Of a stretch of DNA of 64,000 bases, positions 36,439-53,910 are shown in pieces (the stretch's first letter is position 1; the number at the start of each line of letters is the position of its first letter). Source of the DNA: Trifolium pratense (taxonomy: Eukaryota; Streptophyta; Magnoliopsida; Fabales; Fabaceae); assembly GCF_020283565.1 (NCBI RefSeq), contig NC_060059.1, positions 10,919,501 through 10,983,500 on the forward strand, written 5' to 3'. Made by a program: the position numbers and the translations under genes. The notes below the pieces were generated by a model. That model saw only the letters and a list, made by a program, of their open reading frames with translations, made no database searches and was not told the origin of the DNA.

Positions 36439-36946
36439 GTGTTGTTAACCTTCCCAAAACATGGGACTTTATACTCCACATTGAGCATATGCAAACCAGT
36501 TACAAACGTACCAACTAGGAAGTATGATTCATTAATAGAGATGAAATTCTCATCTAATCACTGGTTGGTTGCACCACCACCGGAACCACCTGATGTCGCT
36601 GCAACACAGTTACTCAATCTGTTTATTTTGCTGAGCGGAACAAAGAGTGTTACAGCAACTCAATACCACAACTTATTAATTTAGCTACATTACAAGATAT
36701 ACCAAATCTTGTTGAAATTACATCCATGTTAAGCAATATCAAGCCTGTTATGGGGTTCGCCTATTTCTATTATGGAAGTGGTTCAAACCCTCGAGACCAA
36801 GCTCCAAAATTTGAATTTGATCAATTTCCCGGTAACTTGTTGTACATGGGTGCAAAACTCTTGAGTATTGGAACGAAAACTTTTCTTGATTTGCAACCAT
36901 TGGATGATTGGTTAATAGTTTACTTCATCGATCTCTTACAATTTTA
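36439..36946 (+). pseudogene. Gene-like broken coding fragment, unknown family
   Basis: One frame (36439-36684) reads through KFSSNHWLVAPPPEPPDVAA. An overlapping frame, open from about 36594 to the stop at 36945, reads NSIPQLINLATLQDIPNLVE, then GFAYFYYGSGSNPRDQ. Together they look like one protein with a frameshift near 36610. I do not recognise the family. There is no start or promoter that makes sense, so I call it a decayed gene piece. Confidence 0.35.
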
Positions 36947-37072
36947 ACTCTTTTCGAGGGAAATTACATGCTACCTCAAAGGGTTGGCCTCGTTGGATGT
37001 CCAGACCCGGTATTAAACAGTAAAAATAAAAACCATGCAAGTAAAGGAAATTGCTACTGCAAACATCCCTTC

Positions 37073-37144
37073 AAGAATCTTCTGTTTGTTTATCAAATTT
37101 TGTTTTGCATGACCATGTTGAACAGTTTGTAGCAAAATTTTAGA
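37073..37144. repeat. Direct repeat flanking ABP1, copy B
   Basis: Matches 33413-33479 in the same orientation, with a small insertion in the middle. It lies just after the broken coding fragment at 36439-36946. Confidence 0.75.
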
Positions 37145-37737
37145 ACCCCCTAATAAAAAATATTTTTTTTTTAAAAAAGAACATCATTTATTTAAAAAAT
37201 AAATAACATCAATAATATAAAATAGTTATATTCTAATCAATAATAACAAAATACATTTTCAAACTAAAATCATTAAAAATTGATATTGTTTTTAATAAAA
37301 ATTGCAACATAATTTTAGAAATTAATTCTTTATTTAAAAAGAAATAACAAAATATAGTTTAAGAAAAATAAAGTAGTAAAATTATCTATGGGTTATAGAG
37401 TGATTGTATATATAGAAAAAAAAAACCTATTATGTTATAAAAAGAAACACAATTGTATCAACAAAAAAAAAACACATTTTTTTTAAATAATTTATGTAAA
37501 GTTTAATATGAATGGGATACAATTATTTGTTGGTGGTAATGGGCTCAATTCCCTTTATCACTATTTTTGTACCACTGCTGCTACTCGAACACATGTCCGC
37601 TTGCATGCAAGAAAAGAGCGCTAACCAATGCGCCAAATTGGATTTCTTGATATATTTTATTTGCATCACCTACTTGTTATATTTTCAAGATGACTGGCTT
37701 ACAAAAAAAAAAGTTGAGCCCCAATTTTTTAGGGGCT
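37145..37737. other. Intergenic, A/T-rich
   Basis: Mostly A/T-rich. A possible minus-strand SINE remnant lies at about 37530-37660: the reverse complement has TGGCGCATTGGTTAGCGC as box A. No gene. Confidence 0.45.
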
Positions 37738-37739
37738 AG

Positions 37740-38085
37740 GGCCTTGCTTGTCCTGGCCCAAAACCGGGCCTGGCAATTTGTAGACATCAAACCACTCCCT
37801 TCATGTATCAAACCCAACCCGACCAATGATACTTGACAATTTAACATTATCGTTCCATATAATATATCATTCCTATTATGCCAAATACTCCAAAACAATG
37901 GCGGCACTCTATTGTAATTCTCAAATCTCGCCCTCGTCCTCACACACCAGACAATGGTTAGCACATTCTATGCTTTATTATCCAACTTCTCGTTGAGAGA
38001 CAACCCCTGCATAAAAATGTCAAAGAATATGACGCGCTTTATGAGGGGCACGCGCTTTCCAAATTGTTATCCAATTCTCTGCAAA
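37740..38085 (-). pseudogene. LINE zinc-binding reverse transcriptase (zf-RVT) remnant
   Basis: Broken frames on the minus strand read AENWITIWKARAPHKARH, a Trp/Cys-spaced block ANHCLVCEDEGE, then FWSIWHNRNDILYG and REWFDVYKLPGP. This is the order found in the region between reverse transcriptase and RNase H of plant non-LTR elements (zf-RVT). Many stops and frameshifts are present. Confidence 0.6.
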
Positions 38086-38379
38086 ATGATATTTACCGCT
38101 ACGAGTAATATACAACGCATAGCGAGCCTATAACCAAATTTGACATAATAATAGCCAATGAGGGGTGTTGCAATAATTCATTCTACCAAAACTTTATTTT
38201 TTAAAGAAAGTTTAGTTGGGCTTGTCACTGGTGGTGCTATTTTTCCTTGTATGTTTGCTCCTAAACAATAGCAATGTAGCTGTGTCTCTAATTGGAAACT
38301 TATTCCTATGTTTCAATCTCTAAATTTGCTCTTATGAAGATTTTTAGAGTTAGTATTCACCCCTTCAATGATCCTTCCA

Positions 38380-38640
38380 TTAAAGTGGTTATTTGGCAAC
38401 CTACTTCTTTTGATTAAATGTAACTCGGATAGCGTTGCCATCAATCATCTTGATTTATCTGCTTGTCAGTGGAATGTTTAGAAACAATTTTGTTGATCAT
38501 TTAGACAACTATACAGTAAGTTTAGAGATTTTGAATATATCTGATTGTAAAAATACTCAAAGTTTGTGGTTATGACTTTTAACTCTATCTCGTTAGTGTC
38601 TTGGAAGCTAAGAAACATATCGATAAATTATTTACATAAT
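38380..38640 (+). pseudogene. LINE RNase H remnant
   Basis: Frames with stops read VIWQPTSFD, KCNSDSVAINHLDLSACQWNV, then SLWL and VSWKLRN. This matches the order W.PP..W.KCNTDG..ACGG and SLWLE.DS..V of RNase H domains from plant non-LTR elements. It is on the opposite strand to the zf-RVT piece, so the two belong to different insertions or a rearranged one. Confidence 0.5.
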
Positions 38641-38687
38641 CTAAGAAGCATGTTTTTTCATGGTTGCATATATCTATATGGAAAAAG

Positions 38688-38908
38688 TAATTAAACATTG
38701 TTTTTGGGGACAAGAAGAAGGTGAGTAATAGTGTCGGTGGTTGGTTGCGAGTAGGTTGTTACACAAAGAGAAAAAGTAATTAAACTATAGTTTTTTTTTC
38801 TCCTTAACACCATACAATTAAACTTTTCTCTTTGTGTAACAACCTGATCGCAACCAATATTATTACTCGCAATCTTCTCGTCCCTAAAAACAATTTAACG
38901 AATTTCCA
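38688..38908. repeat. Inverted duplication (about 95-bp arms)
   Basis: The left arm (38688-38790) and right arm (38818-38908) are reverse complements over most of their length, sharing GGTTGTTACACAAAGAGAAA and GAGTAAT/ATTACTC with small gaps. The loop is about 30 bases. It would fold into a long hairpin if transcribed. It lies about 270 bases upstream of the probable 5' leader of the KH gene. Confidence 0.75.
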
Positions 38909-39777
38909 TAAAAGTTGAAGCAGATATAAATAAACACCAATTCCTAAACTCCCACAAAAACTTATCAAAGAGTTTAATTATTTTTGGGCCTAACCCTAAT
39001 CCCATATCTTAATACAAAAAGCACCTTAGGGAAAAAATAAAAAGAGTTTTATATTTATTTAAAATAATTGAAAAGATTCTGTCAAATTTTTTTGTTTGAA
39101 AAAAATAAATAAAATGTCTTAAAACCAACGACGGAAAACCTTTTCATTTCACCAAGAAAACAATAGTCGGAAAATCTGATTAGGGTTCCGTTCCCTGAAT
39201 TCTACGGCGGTCACTTTCACTCTCTCTCCGATTAGGGTTTTAAGTGACCTATTGTTCTCTTTTAGAAATTACAATCTGGTATATTCAAAATCTCTCGCAT
39301 TGTTCTGCTTCTGCATTTACTCTTAGCTCAGTTATGGCGTTTCCTATTTTTCATTTGTGTTTATTATCTTCTTTCTTTTCCTTGGTGTCAAATTACGGCA
39401 TTTTTTTCTATATAAAACTTATTTGCAGATATTTCTATAACCAAAGATAAAATAAAGTTTAATTTTTTTTTTCTTTATAAACTATAAGTTGTTTTCTTAA
39501 GCTATCTTGAAGAATTTATGAAAATAAGCTGAAAACAGTTTTCATAAGTTCTTCCGAACATGCTCACAAAGCTTATGTCAGTAGATAAGTTCAAATAAGT
39601 CAATCCAAACATGCCATATAGGCTATTAGGTTTGATGGATAAAGTGAAATTATAGCTTTGATAAGTTATAGCTTTATCAGAGATAAAAGAAATATCTTTC
39701 ACTGGATGTGTATGTGTCTGAGTATTTTTGTTTTGTTTTGCTTTCAGGATTTGTGTGATAGTTTGTAATTTTGTAAA

Positions 39778-42700
39778 ATGGTTGAGATTGGAAAACGATA
39801 TCATTCGCAGAGAGACCACGATGGGGACAGACAGAATCAAAAGAGACGTATGGGTGAGAAAAATGATAAGGGCAATGATGAATTGATTGTTTATAGGATA
39901 CTATGCCCTGTTGAAGTTATTGGGAGCGTTATCGGTAAGAATGGGAAAGTGATAAATTCGATAAGGCAAGAGACCAGGGCAAAAGTCAAGGTTGTGGATC
40001 CATTTCCTGGTGCCAAGGATCGAGTTATAACAATCTACTGCTATATTAAGGAGAAGGAAGATATTGATATTGATGATGAGTTTGATGATAGGAAACCTTT
40101 ATGTGCTGCCCAAGATGCTCTTCTCAAGGTTCATGTAGCTATATTGAATTCCATTGCAGCTCTTCGAGATTTTGATAAGAATAAGCAACGAAAGGAGAAA
40201 GATGAATGCCAAATTCTTGTTCCATCAAGTCAGTCTGCAAATATCATTGGTAAGGCTGGGGCTACCATAAAAAAGCTGAGAAGTAAGACTAGAGCAAATG
40301 TCAAGGTTATTGCCAAGGATGCCACTGACCCAACACACTCATGTGCTATGGAGTTTGATAATTTTGTCTCGGTTAGTATATTAACTTATTGCACGGGTTC
40401 TTACCATCTCTCTGATTAACTTTATCTTACTATATTCTTGCTTTATTATTGAGTAGATCACTGGTGAATCAGAAGCAGTTAAAAGAGCACTATTTGCAGT
40501 TTCTTCTATTATGTACAAGTTTGGTCCCAAGGAGGACATCTCTCTTGACACAAATGTACCAGAAGCCCCACCCAGCATTATCATTCCCTCCGAAGTTCCA
40601 AATTTTCCGCCTGGTGGACTGTATCAGCCTTCAGATCCTATAATATCATCTTCACATGTTCCTCAATTTTTAGGTGCAACAAATGCTCAAGATCTGCAAG
40701 GTTATGCTGATGCAGGAAATACATGGCCTCTATACTCATCCGCCTTTCCAGTAATGTCTGGTGTTGATGCTTCTCTGTCTGAGGAGTTAACTATTAGAAT
40801 CTTATGTCCCTCTGACAGGATTGGGCGTGTCATTGGGAAGGGAGGGAGTACAATTAAAAGTATGAGGCAGGCAAGTGGCGCTCGTATTGATGTTGATGAT
40901 TCCAAGGCTAATAACGAGTGTTTGATTATTATAACTGCAACAGAGGTGCACAATCTTCCATTTTTATTTATAAACTCAATTATTGCTGAAGATGTTACTA
41001 GCTGTAGCTTTTGTGATATACTATAGTGTGTGTTTGATTAGCTTATTTTCTTGTGAAAGTTAATACTCCCTCCGTCCCTGATCGTTGGTCCTTTATGCAT
41101 TTTTTTTACCCTAAAATTTTGGTTCTTTTAGTTTTAGGAAATGAAGACACAATTAATGATACTTTTCCTTTTGTACCCTTACAAAAACAAAACACATGCC
41201 TAAGGAGTTAAATGAATAAACCTGTCTAAATTTATTATTTCTTAATATGTGTGTTCATACCTAAAAGGACCAAAGAATAGGAACATAGGGAGTAGCAAAT
41301 AGGCTTTAGCTAGCAAGAGCTTGGCACCAAGACATTTTTGAGTGAAAAATATCAAAACTAAATATACGATTCATCAGTTGGGGAAAACTTTTAGAAGGGG
41401 ATTTTTGGCGCATTGGTTGAAGTTGTTGTCGCGTGACAGGAGGTAATAAGTTTTAGTTGTGGAATGGAATCAGCCTTTTGCAAATGCATGGTAAGGCTGT
41501 CTACAATATATTTGTAAGGGTTAAACCCTTCCCTATTCTCTGCTATGACTGGAGCTTTAAATAAACGGATTGCCCTTTTTGATTGGGAAAACATCGATAT
41601 TTGTTAGAATATTATAAAATTTCATATAATATCTTTTATATATTAGAGTAAAATAAAATTTCTTAGGCCCATACGATTAATTTCAACCAGTGCAGGTGTA
41701 CTAGACTGTTTTTTACAAGAGGTGTACTGTACATTATGTAATGTTAGAACTGTAATAATATTGTTTAACACGAAAAGTTCTTCTAGTAATTGCTTTTCAT
41801 AATTAGTTTTATGCTTGATTTTCTAGTTTGCGGATAGTGATGTTCCCACATCATCCATGCTCTGGTTAAGATTATTTAGTCTTATTTTATCATCTAGTGG
41901 AAAATGTTCATGTGTTTTATGCATTTTGTAGTCGCCTAGTGATGTGAAGTCCATGGCAGTTGAAGCTGTTCTGCTGATACAAGGGAAGATAAGCGAAGAA
42001 GATGATACCTCAGTGTCAATTCGGCTTCTAGTTCCACGCAAAGTGATAGGTTGTATTATCGGTAAAAGTGGCTCAATCATAAATGAAATTCGGAAGAGAA
42101 CCGGGGCTGATATTCAAATCTCTAGAAGTGATAAGCCAAAACGTGAAGATGTCAGTGATGAACTTGTTCAGGTTTGAATGATAAGCCAAAAAATCTTCAT
42201 CACTTTTTTCTTTTGTTTCATCAGTATATTTATCCAGTAATGCTAGTATTTGGTATTAAAGCTCTTGTACAGAAGTTGTTGTTAATGTCCGATAACCAAT
42301 CATGGTTGGAGGAAAACACAATATTGAAAAGCAAATTAGTGACTATTAAATCGCTAGTCGTTTCATGGAAATCCATTTCATTTTACATATCTGATATTTA
42401 TTTTATTCAATGTTCTTTTTTAGGTGAGTGGTGCCGCTGATTGTGTAAGAGATGCACTAATCCAGATTATCTTAAGACTCAGAGATGATGTATTACTATT
42501 GAGAGAAAAGGACATTGCCCATAATTCTTCTACTGGCCATAATTCTTCTACTGGCGGTGAATCCTTCTACTCAAGCAGTGCTGGTCTTTCATTCCCATCT
42601 ATGCTGCCTTCTTTTCCTTCTGTTGCTGCTCCACTGGTTTATGATCAGAGGGCTGAAGGTGCAACTGGCCTAGGCATGCTTTCTTCCAGCAACTTGTATG

Positions 42701-44387
42701 GATATGGATCTTTGCCGGTATCTCTCTCTATCCCTCTCTCTGGAGTACCATACATTGTTTTGTAACAAGTCCTTGTGATGCTTTTCTTGCAGGCATATCA
42801 TGGCTTGTTTTTACTTTTTACAAATATTATTTATTTATGTTGGTTCTCTGTCTTGATTCTTCAAGTTCTAGGATTATTCAATATATTATATTCGGATAAG
42901 GAAAGTATTTTTCCACCTATTTCATGTTAAATTTATCTGTCAATGGTGGATGGCAGTTTATGGTGCAAGACCAAAATATGCCACAACTGGATGGCTGATG
43001 GCTTTGCAGCCTCTGGTAGACATATGCAAATATTACATTAAAAAAGTACCATAAAACTGCAGCGTATAATACAATTAAAACTTGAAACATGTAGAATTCA
43101 CTAAAAATAACATACTTTTGAAACTTAAAACATAATGTCATAAGTCTTGTAGCATAAGTTAAATAGAAAGTAAAAAGTTAAAAACCATAAAGTTCAACCG
43201 TTTATTTCGTCTAAGGACTAATATTTAATCTTCTCATTTCTCACATTAACCCCTTTCACTTGCTGTACAGTCAAATTTTATCTTATGGTTCTTTTATGGG
43301 TTTGAATAGAGTGGGTGAAATAGTAAATATTGATTTTTCTTATTTACTATTTGGGTGGAGGAGGGAGTTGAAGAGATGGTTTAGTAGAGATGTTCCTTTT
43401 ATTCAGTATTTCTACCCTGTGAAGGTTCTGCCTGGAGCATCTTTTGTTACATATCTGTATTCCATTTTGTTTCAAATTGTATCTATGTTACTATTACTGA
43501 CATCATCTTTTGTTTGAATCTATGTTAATAGATGGTGGAAAATGGCTATGGATCTATATCTTCATACGCTTCCAATCTTTATGGAGGGTTAGTATATATT
43601 TTTATAAAAATATTTAAATACTTCACAACTGATTCAGTGTCTAGATTGAATTGCACATAATTTTGGATGAACACGGCATTGGTAAAAGTTGGTTTGCAAA
43701 TAAGTGATTTTTGTTTGGATACCTTTATCGTATAAGGGATACTTTTGTTCATAAACATTTTCAAGGCGACATAAAAGCATCCGGTTTGAGACACTTGCCA
43801 GCTGGCATTTCCTCAAACATTTTGTATTGTGGATGAAATCTGGTTTGAATCCTGTAAACATGGGTTTGGTCCCAACCGAACATGCACAATCCCCAAGTTT
43901 TCTTTCTTTAACTTAATATTAAATGGTCCAATGTTAAGTTGTTAATTGAACTTGTGTTTTTGTTGTACCTTTATCGTGCAGATTGCCTCCTCCATCAACT
44001 CTGGATATGTTGATTCCTGCTAATGCTGTTGGTAAAGTGTTGGGTAAAGGAGGGGCAAATATAGCAAATATCAGGAAGGTTGGTTCACTCAATCTTGAAT
44101 TTTTCAGTTGTTTATTAAATGCAAGAACAATTCATTTCTTTTTACTTTGTTTATACTTATAATAATAATGAGAAACTAATTTATTTATTCTCTCATACCC
44201 TATGCAAAATTTGCTTCATATGATGTCTAATTGATGGCTTCTTGATTGACACCAGATTTCAGGAGCAACAGTAGAGATTTCTGACACCAGATCTGGCCGT
44301 GGTGATCGTATTGCCCTAATATCTGGCACACCTGAACAGAAACGTGCAGCTGAAAACTTGATCCAGGCATTTATCATGTCCACATGA
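39778..44387 (+). CDS. Five-KH-domain RNA-binding protein
   Basis: Poly(C)-binding-like plant KH protein, most like Arabidopsis At4g18375 as I recall it; relatives (RCF3/HOS5, FLK, HEN4) control mRNA processing in the nucleus. Exons: 39778-40371, 40457-40945, 41932-42171, 42424-42717, 43532-43587, 43982-44078, 44256-44387, giving 633 residues. KH cores with their GxxG loops: KH1 GKNG (about 35-115), KH2 GKAG (about 150-225), KH3 GKGG (about 305-385), KH4 GKSG (about 388-460), KH5 GKGG (about 560-633). A Ser/Pro/Gly-rich linker separates KH4 and KH5. It contains an exact 18-bp tandem duplication (CATAATTCTTCTACTGGC, about 42519-42554) that repeats the peptide HNSSTG. An acceptor at 39747 implies a 5' UTR intron, with the leader near 39180-39470. 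The last KH domain ends with QAFIMST, the family's usual terminus. Confidence 0.92.
41066..41292. mobile_element. Stowaway-type MITE in KH-gene intron 2
   Basis: A 227-bp element with CTCCCTCCGTCCCTGATCG at the left and the complement of CTCCCTATGTTCCTATTC at the right. The flanks are TA on both sides. Internal inverted stretches (GGTCCTTT / AAAGGACC) match a Tc1/mariner MITE. Confidence 0.85.
41400..41590 (+). mobile_element. Au/TS-type SINE remnant in KH-gene intron 2
   Basis: TTTTGGCGCATTGGTTGAAG (box A region), GGTAAGGCTGTCTACAATAT, CCCTTCCCTATTC, GGAGCTTTAAATAAACGG and TTGCCCTTTTT follow in the order of the widespread plant Au SINE consensus as I remember it. The copy is diverged. Confidence 0.65.
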
Positions 44388-46834
44388 ATTGTTAAAGTTC
44401 TTTCTGGGGCGGTTTTGAAGGTGAAAAGTTTAATTCTTGAAGCATGTCCATATTCATCTCCTTAGTTCCACTAAGTTAGTCTGATGGTCTTGGAAAGACA
44501 AACTTCTCCAGGGTTCTTAAACTCGGATCCTGTTCTTCCATATCAGTGGCTAACATGACTGTGCTTGATAATCCATTTCTAGTTTTGTATGTAGGAATAA
44601 TAGTTCCATTCCCTTTTATTTTCTTTACCTACTCTCATCTGTGTTTTATCTTAGAAATCTTGGATCTGTCTGTCCTTTTGTAATGTTTGTCTTTCACTAC
44701 CGTGGAGTCAGCTCTATTTCCAGAAATTATTTTCAGAGGAGAACCACGAAGCGGTTTTTATTTTGTTTCTGGTGGCTCACCCTCTTATGCTCCTTTCCTG
44801 CTGAAAATATCTGCCATAATAATGCAAATGAGATTGCTGAATCTCTCTAGTAATCTCCATTGTCTAGTATCCTTAGTTATGCGACGTAATTTAGTCACAC
44901 AGGGAAGTTGTGTGGTGAATCTGAAGAGTTTCAGAATACTCTTGATCATTTTCTTCCCTCTGATTCTATTTCTATTTCTTGCAATTCTGTCATGCCGTGC
45001 ATGATGGTATTTGCAACTAGATATAACCATTTTCTTGTTATATCACCAAATGTGATTCATTATATACATAGAAAAGTGCTGTAAGGAAGATATTATTTTG
45101 TCAAATTAAAAGAAATTCGTTTAGACAGAGAAGATTAATACAGAGAGGTAGGAGGATACAACGTCTTCCTCTTCTTTGGTGTACGAGAACAGAAAACTTA
45201 AAAGATCACAGAAAAGCATCATGAATGTTGTCAATATCATTGATCGTTGACTATATATAAGAGGGATGAGTGGTATCCTCCTCCTACCTATGTCTTATCC
45301 AACAATCACCCTTAAACATGAGAGACTTCTTGCATTTTTTTTGCCATATAGCACTGCTCATACTTTAATCTGAAAAGCGTCTGGAATTTATTTCATAACT
45401 TGTGTACATGTTTTCACTTCTTATCTGTCTTGTGATGGATGCCACTCGACACTCAAAGGAATACTTGGTTCTTGCTACATATTTTAGGGGTAAGGCCACA
45501 AGGTATGTCCACCCCGTGTCTGAGACTCTGTCTGGTTGGCCTATGCCACAAGGTATTGGCAGAGGCTTTTGATTTTTGAGCCCTTACAATAGGGATATCC
45601 CTCTCACATTGGATCTCAGTTCGGCAGCTGAACCATACCTCAGTTGCTGGCTTTCTCATTATTGTAGTAATCTCTTCCAATACGATTCAGAATTTTTTCA
45701 TTTGATACCCTAAATTCTATAAAGGATGGCTCTTAAATTCATTTAATGATCTCTATCTCTACTCAACTAAATTTGGATTAGAGTTAACAACTTTTAGCGA
45801 CCTGGTCAATATACTGTTTTATTTTCAGCGGTTTCACCAAAGTAAAAGTAAAATCTGTTTGAAATCTTAGGATGCGTATTTTTAGGATGCATTAGATAAT
45901 CTTATATAATCTTATATTCTGATATTGCTATCTGTACAGTATGCCTATTCTTAGGTTGCATTAGATAATCTTATATCAACAACATTTCCCTCGCATCCAT
46001 ACTGTTATAACTTCTAGTGAAACATTGTCTCATCCAGATGACCTGTTGACTTGTTTCAACGTTTGTATGGTGTCAAAACTCCCATTCACTTTTTAAATTT
46101 AATGGAGTTGATTCTATCCTTCTTTCTACAATATTCAACTAAGTGATATTCATCTTTCATACTCGTTAAAAAAAATACCGATCTGCTAAAGGTTATACCT
46201 ACTATGCTTGTGGACTAATTCTCTCTTGGGTTAGGTCACTAGATTTTCAAACAGTATAACCTCCTAGTTGTATTCATTACCGTCCATTCTTTTCTCTCGA
46301 GCTTTCTGCCATCATTCTTATCAGTTAGGATGTCTGGTCATTTATAATTAATAGATTGATACTGTTACTGTGCAATCAAATATTTTGAGTTGGAGGTGAA
46401 TCTCTCCATTATTTCTTTTAGGGTAAAAGCATAGTTAGAGCTAATGTTAGAAATGTAAATGTTAGTTCTTGATATTTGTATGTAAACTTACTTTCTTCTT
46501 GCATAGTAAGTAGTGTAAGCATGAGACATTGTACATACAGCTTCATGACTGTCATGTCATGTCATTCATACATTTATTTATATAATGGATATACAATTAA
46601 CCATAATTCGTAATTGATTTCATCAATATTGATTTTTTCAATTCACCAAAGAAACAAGGTGATGTATATTTAACTGAACATTCCAACCATGAAGCAATGA
46701 TAATCAAATAAATCCAATTGTATTAATGTTGGTAATAACTGCATCTGATTGATAGGAAAAATGCAATGCAATATATGATTATGTTATAGTGGCAAATCAT
46801 GGGATGGTGGTATATTTGAAATCAAAACTTGGAT
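44388..46834. other. KH-gene 3' flank and unassigned sequence
   Basis: The first few hundred bases are probably 3' UTR. A short inverted pair (GGTAGGAGGATAC at about 45149, GTATCCTCCTCCTACCT at about 45272) brackets sequence with TATATAAGAGGG and could be the end of a retroelement. A 25-base segment TAGGATGCATTAGATAATCT.. is repeated at about 45889 and 45952. No gene recognised. Confidence 0.5.
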
Positions 46835-47085
46835 GATATTTTCTTTTCGGCCCCATGTATCTTTTATACCCCCAATATTCTAATTTTGCCCTTGATAAAA
46901 ACTTCGGTTTGCAGAAACCGAAGTTTTTTCTAGTTCAAATTCAGGAAAATTTCGGTTAATAGAAACCAAATTTTTTTTTCAAGGCAAAAAAAATTCGGTT
47001 CGTAGAAACCGAAGTTTTTATTGAAGGGCAAAAAAGTAAAATCCAGAGGGTGAAAAAGAACCATAGGGCCTAAAGAGAAAATATC
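46835..47085. mobile_element. MULE-type MITE, palindrome-rich family, copy 2
   Basis: A 251-bp element with GATATTTTCTTTTCGGCCCC at the left and the complement of GATATTTTCTCTTTAGGCCC at the right, flanked by exact AACTTGGAT (46826-46834, 47086-47094). It shares the outer layout (..CTTTTATACCCCC..AATTTTGCCCTTG..) and TTCGGTTT..AAACCGAA palindromes with 8476-8711, with three such units instead of two. Confidence 0.85.
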
Positions 47086-47094
47086 AACTTGGAT

Positions 47095-48594
47095 TGGGCA
47101 ATGACAGGATGTTTTAGGTAACCATTTGAGGGGAGTTATTTTTGCCACCTTACCATTTTCTCAAACACTGTCAGCTACTTAAGTAGAGGATGATATTTTT
47201 TCTTAAAATTTTTCTTAAAAAAATATCCGCTATTTAAGTAGCAGATGAGTAATAAGGCACGTGAGAAACACGTAGGGTGACAAAAGTAACTCCTCATTCA
47301 TAGGTTCATACATATAAACAAGAATAACAATATTCACAAGTTTGTATATACAAAATCAAATGCAACTAAAAAATGTGACTAGTCAAATAAAAAGGAGTTT
47401 GTAGAAAGTGGAAAACCAACACAGATGGCAACTCGACCTTATCACCATCATCACCTTGTATATATGTATGTATGTTGTATTGTTATATTACGTACACGCA
47501 ACTTGAAGCGCATGGAATTTTAAAAAAAAAATGCACCGAGCGATCCAAATCTAGTCATATACAAGGAAATGACAAACAAACAATGTTAATTTTATGTAGC
47601 ATTTTTAGTATATTATTATTATTATTATTATTATTATCCTTTAGAATTATTTAATCTTGTACTTTTCCTGCAATGTTTCCCGGCAATGGCAGATGGGTGG
47701 CAACTAGCAGCAGGTATGGCACAATTTTCAAGCATATCAGGATGACTCAAAATTCTTCCATTATCGTAAACGGACAATTTTTTAATTTTTTTTAAATTTT
47801 TAAAGATTATATTCTGTTTGGTAAAAAGTTAATGAATAGCTAGTAGTTTTTAGCGGATGAACTTATAGTGAATAATTTATAAGTTAATTATAATTTATTG
47901 AATTTGTAGTGTTTGGTAAAATTAATGGTTGAATTAGCTTGTAAGTTTTTTTTTGTAAAGAACTAACTTATAAGTATGAAATGACATGAAAAATATATGT
48001 TTAATTACTCATTTTTATAATTTTTAAGTAAGATGGTAGGGGTAAAATTAGAAGAAAAAAATGCTGTAAGCAAATAATGTTTGAAAAATAAACTATAAAC
48101 TAGTAAAAGAAATTATAAGCTCTTCTTAAAAAGTATTTAACAAATATATTTTTTGGTCATATGAACTTATATAAACTTATAAGCTATAAGCTCAAAATCG
48201 CCTAAATGTTAATACAATATTCAGTTTACTAAAAAGAATTTTGACTAAGAAAAATTTGTGAAATTTGAATATCAAAATCCAAACACAATTTCTGGTAAAA
48301 AAAATAAAATCCAAACACAATATATAACTCCATATATATTTATCTTTATCACTTTTTTGGTCATATTTGACGCAATAGTTTTATTTTATTAAGAAGTAGT
48401 ATTCTATTCTTTCATTGCACATGATGGCCATTACCATATTTATACTTTTTTTTTGAGAAAATATTAAATATTATTATCCATATTTATCTGCCAACTTTTA
48501 ATTACATCATCATGAGTTCCATTACATCAAAATTGTGGGAACCAAACGCTCATCATTAGTGCCATCATCTGAATCTCTCTCTCATCCATCATCG
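47095..48594. other. OAT 5' flank, repeat-rich
   Basis: No gene. It contains an (ATT)n run near 47611-47636, a degraded MITE-like stretch with TAAGCT/AGCTTA repeats at 47805-48200 and a tail-only insertion at 48274. Confidence 0.5.
48274..48321 (+). repeat. Tail-only retroinsertion (16-nt perfect duplication)
   Basis: AAAATCCAAACACAAT is exact at 48274-48289 and 48306-48321. The 16-base insert is TTCTGGT plus an A-rich tail. It lies about 270 bases upstream of the OAT start codon. Confidence 0.65.
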
Positions 48595-53528
<4,934 letters not shown>

Positions 53529-53775
53529 CCATATAATGAATGAATGGTCTGTGAATTTTATATTTTATTTTTGTTTGGAAAAGGATATCTCATGGACTCA
53601 CAAATGTTGTTTTATAATTATACATGAACCAAAAGAAACTAATAAAATTTACCATATTGTATTTATTTATGAAATTAAAAAATGTCACCAGGTCATTGAA
53701 ATCACTTATTCCTAGTGTCAGTGTTGTCTATTCCTCCTGATCAGATCACACAAAATTCTTCAATTCATTTATTTA

Positions 53776-53910
53776 GTGTGTTTGGTTAGCTTCTATCCAC
53801 CGCAGCCGCGCATCCAGGCCCCTCCCACCACGGAAAACAAGAAGCTACCATTTGTTGCTTCAGAAAAAAGCGTGTCCAAGGCCCTTCCCATCGCAGTTCC
53901 AAACATACAC
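53776..53910. mobile_element. Small Harbinger-like MITE
   Basis: A 135-bp element with ends GTGTGTTTGGTTAGC and the complement of GTGTATGTTTGGAAC between TTA trinucleotides. Same end family as the OAT intron 8 element. The interior is G/C-richer than the flanks. Confidence 0.7.

Noticed and set aside
43260..43517. 85-codon frame inside KH-gene intron 4
   Set aside because: The flanking exons join in frame without it, and no splice signals frame it.
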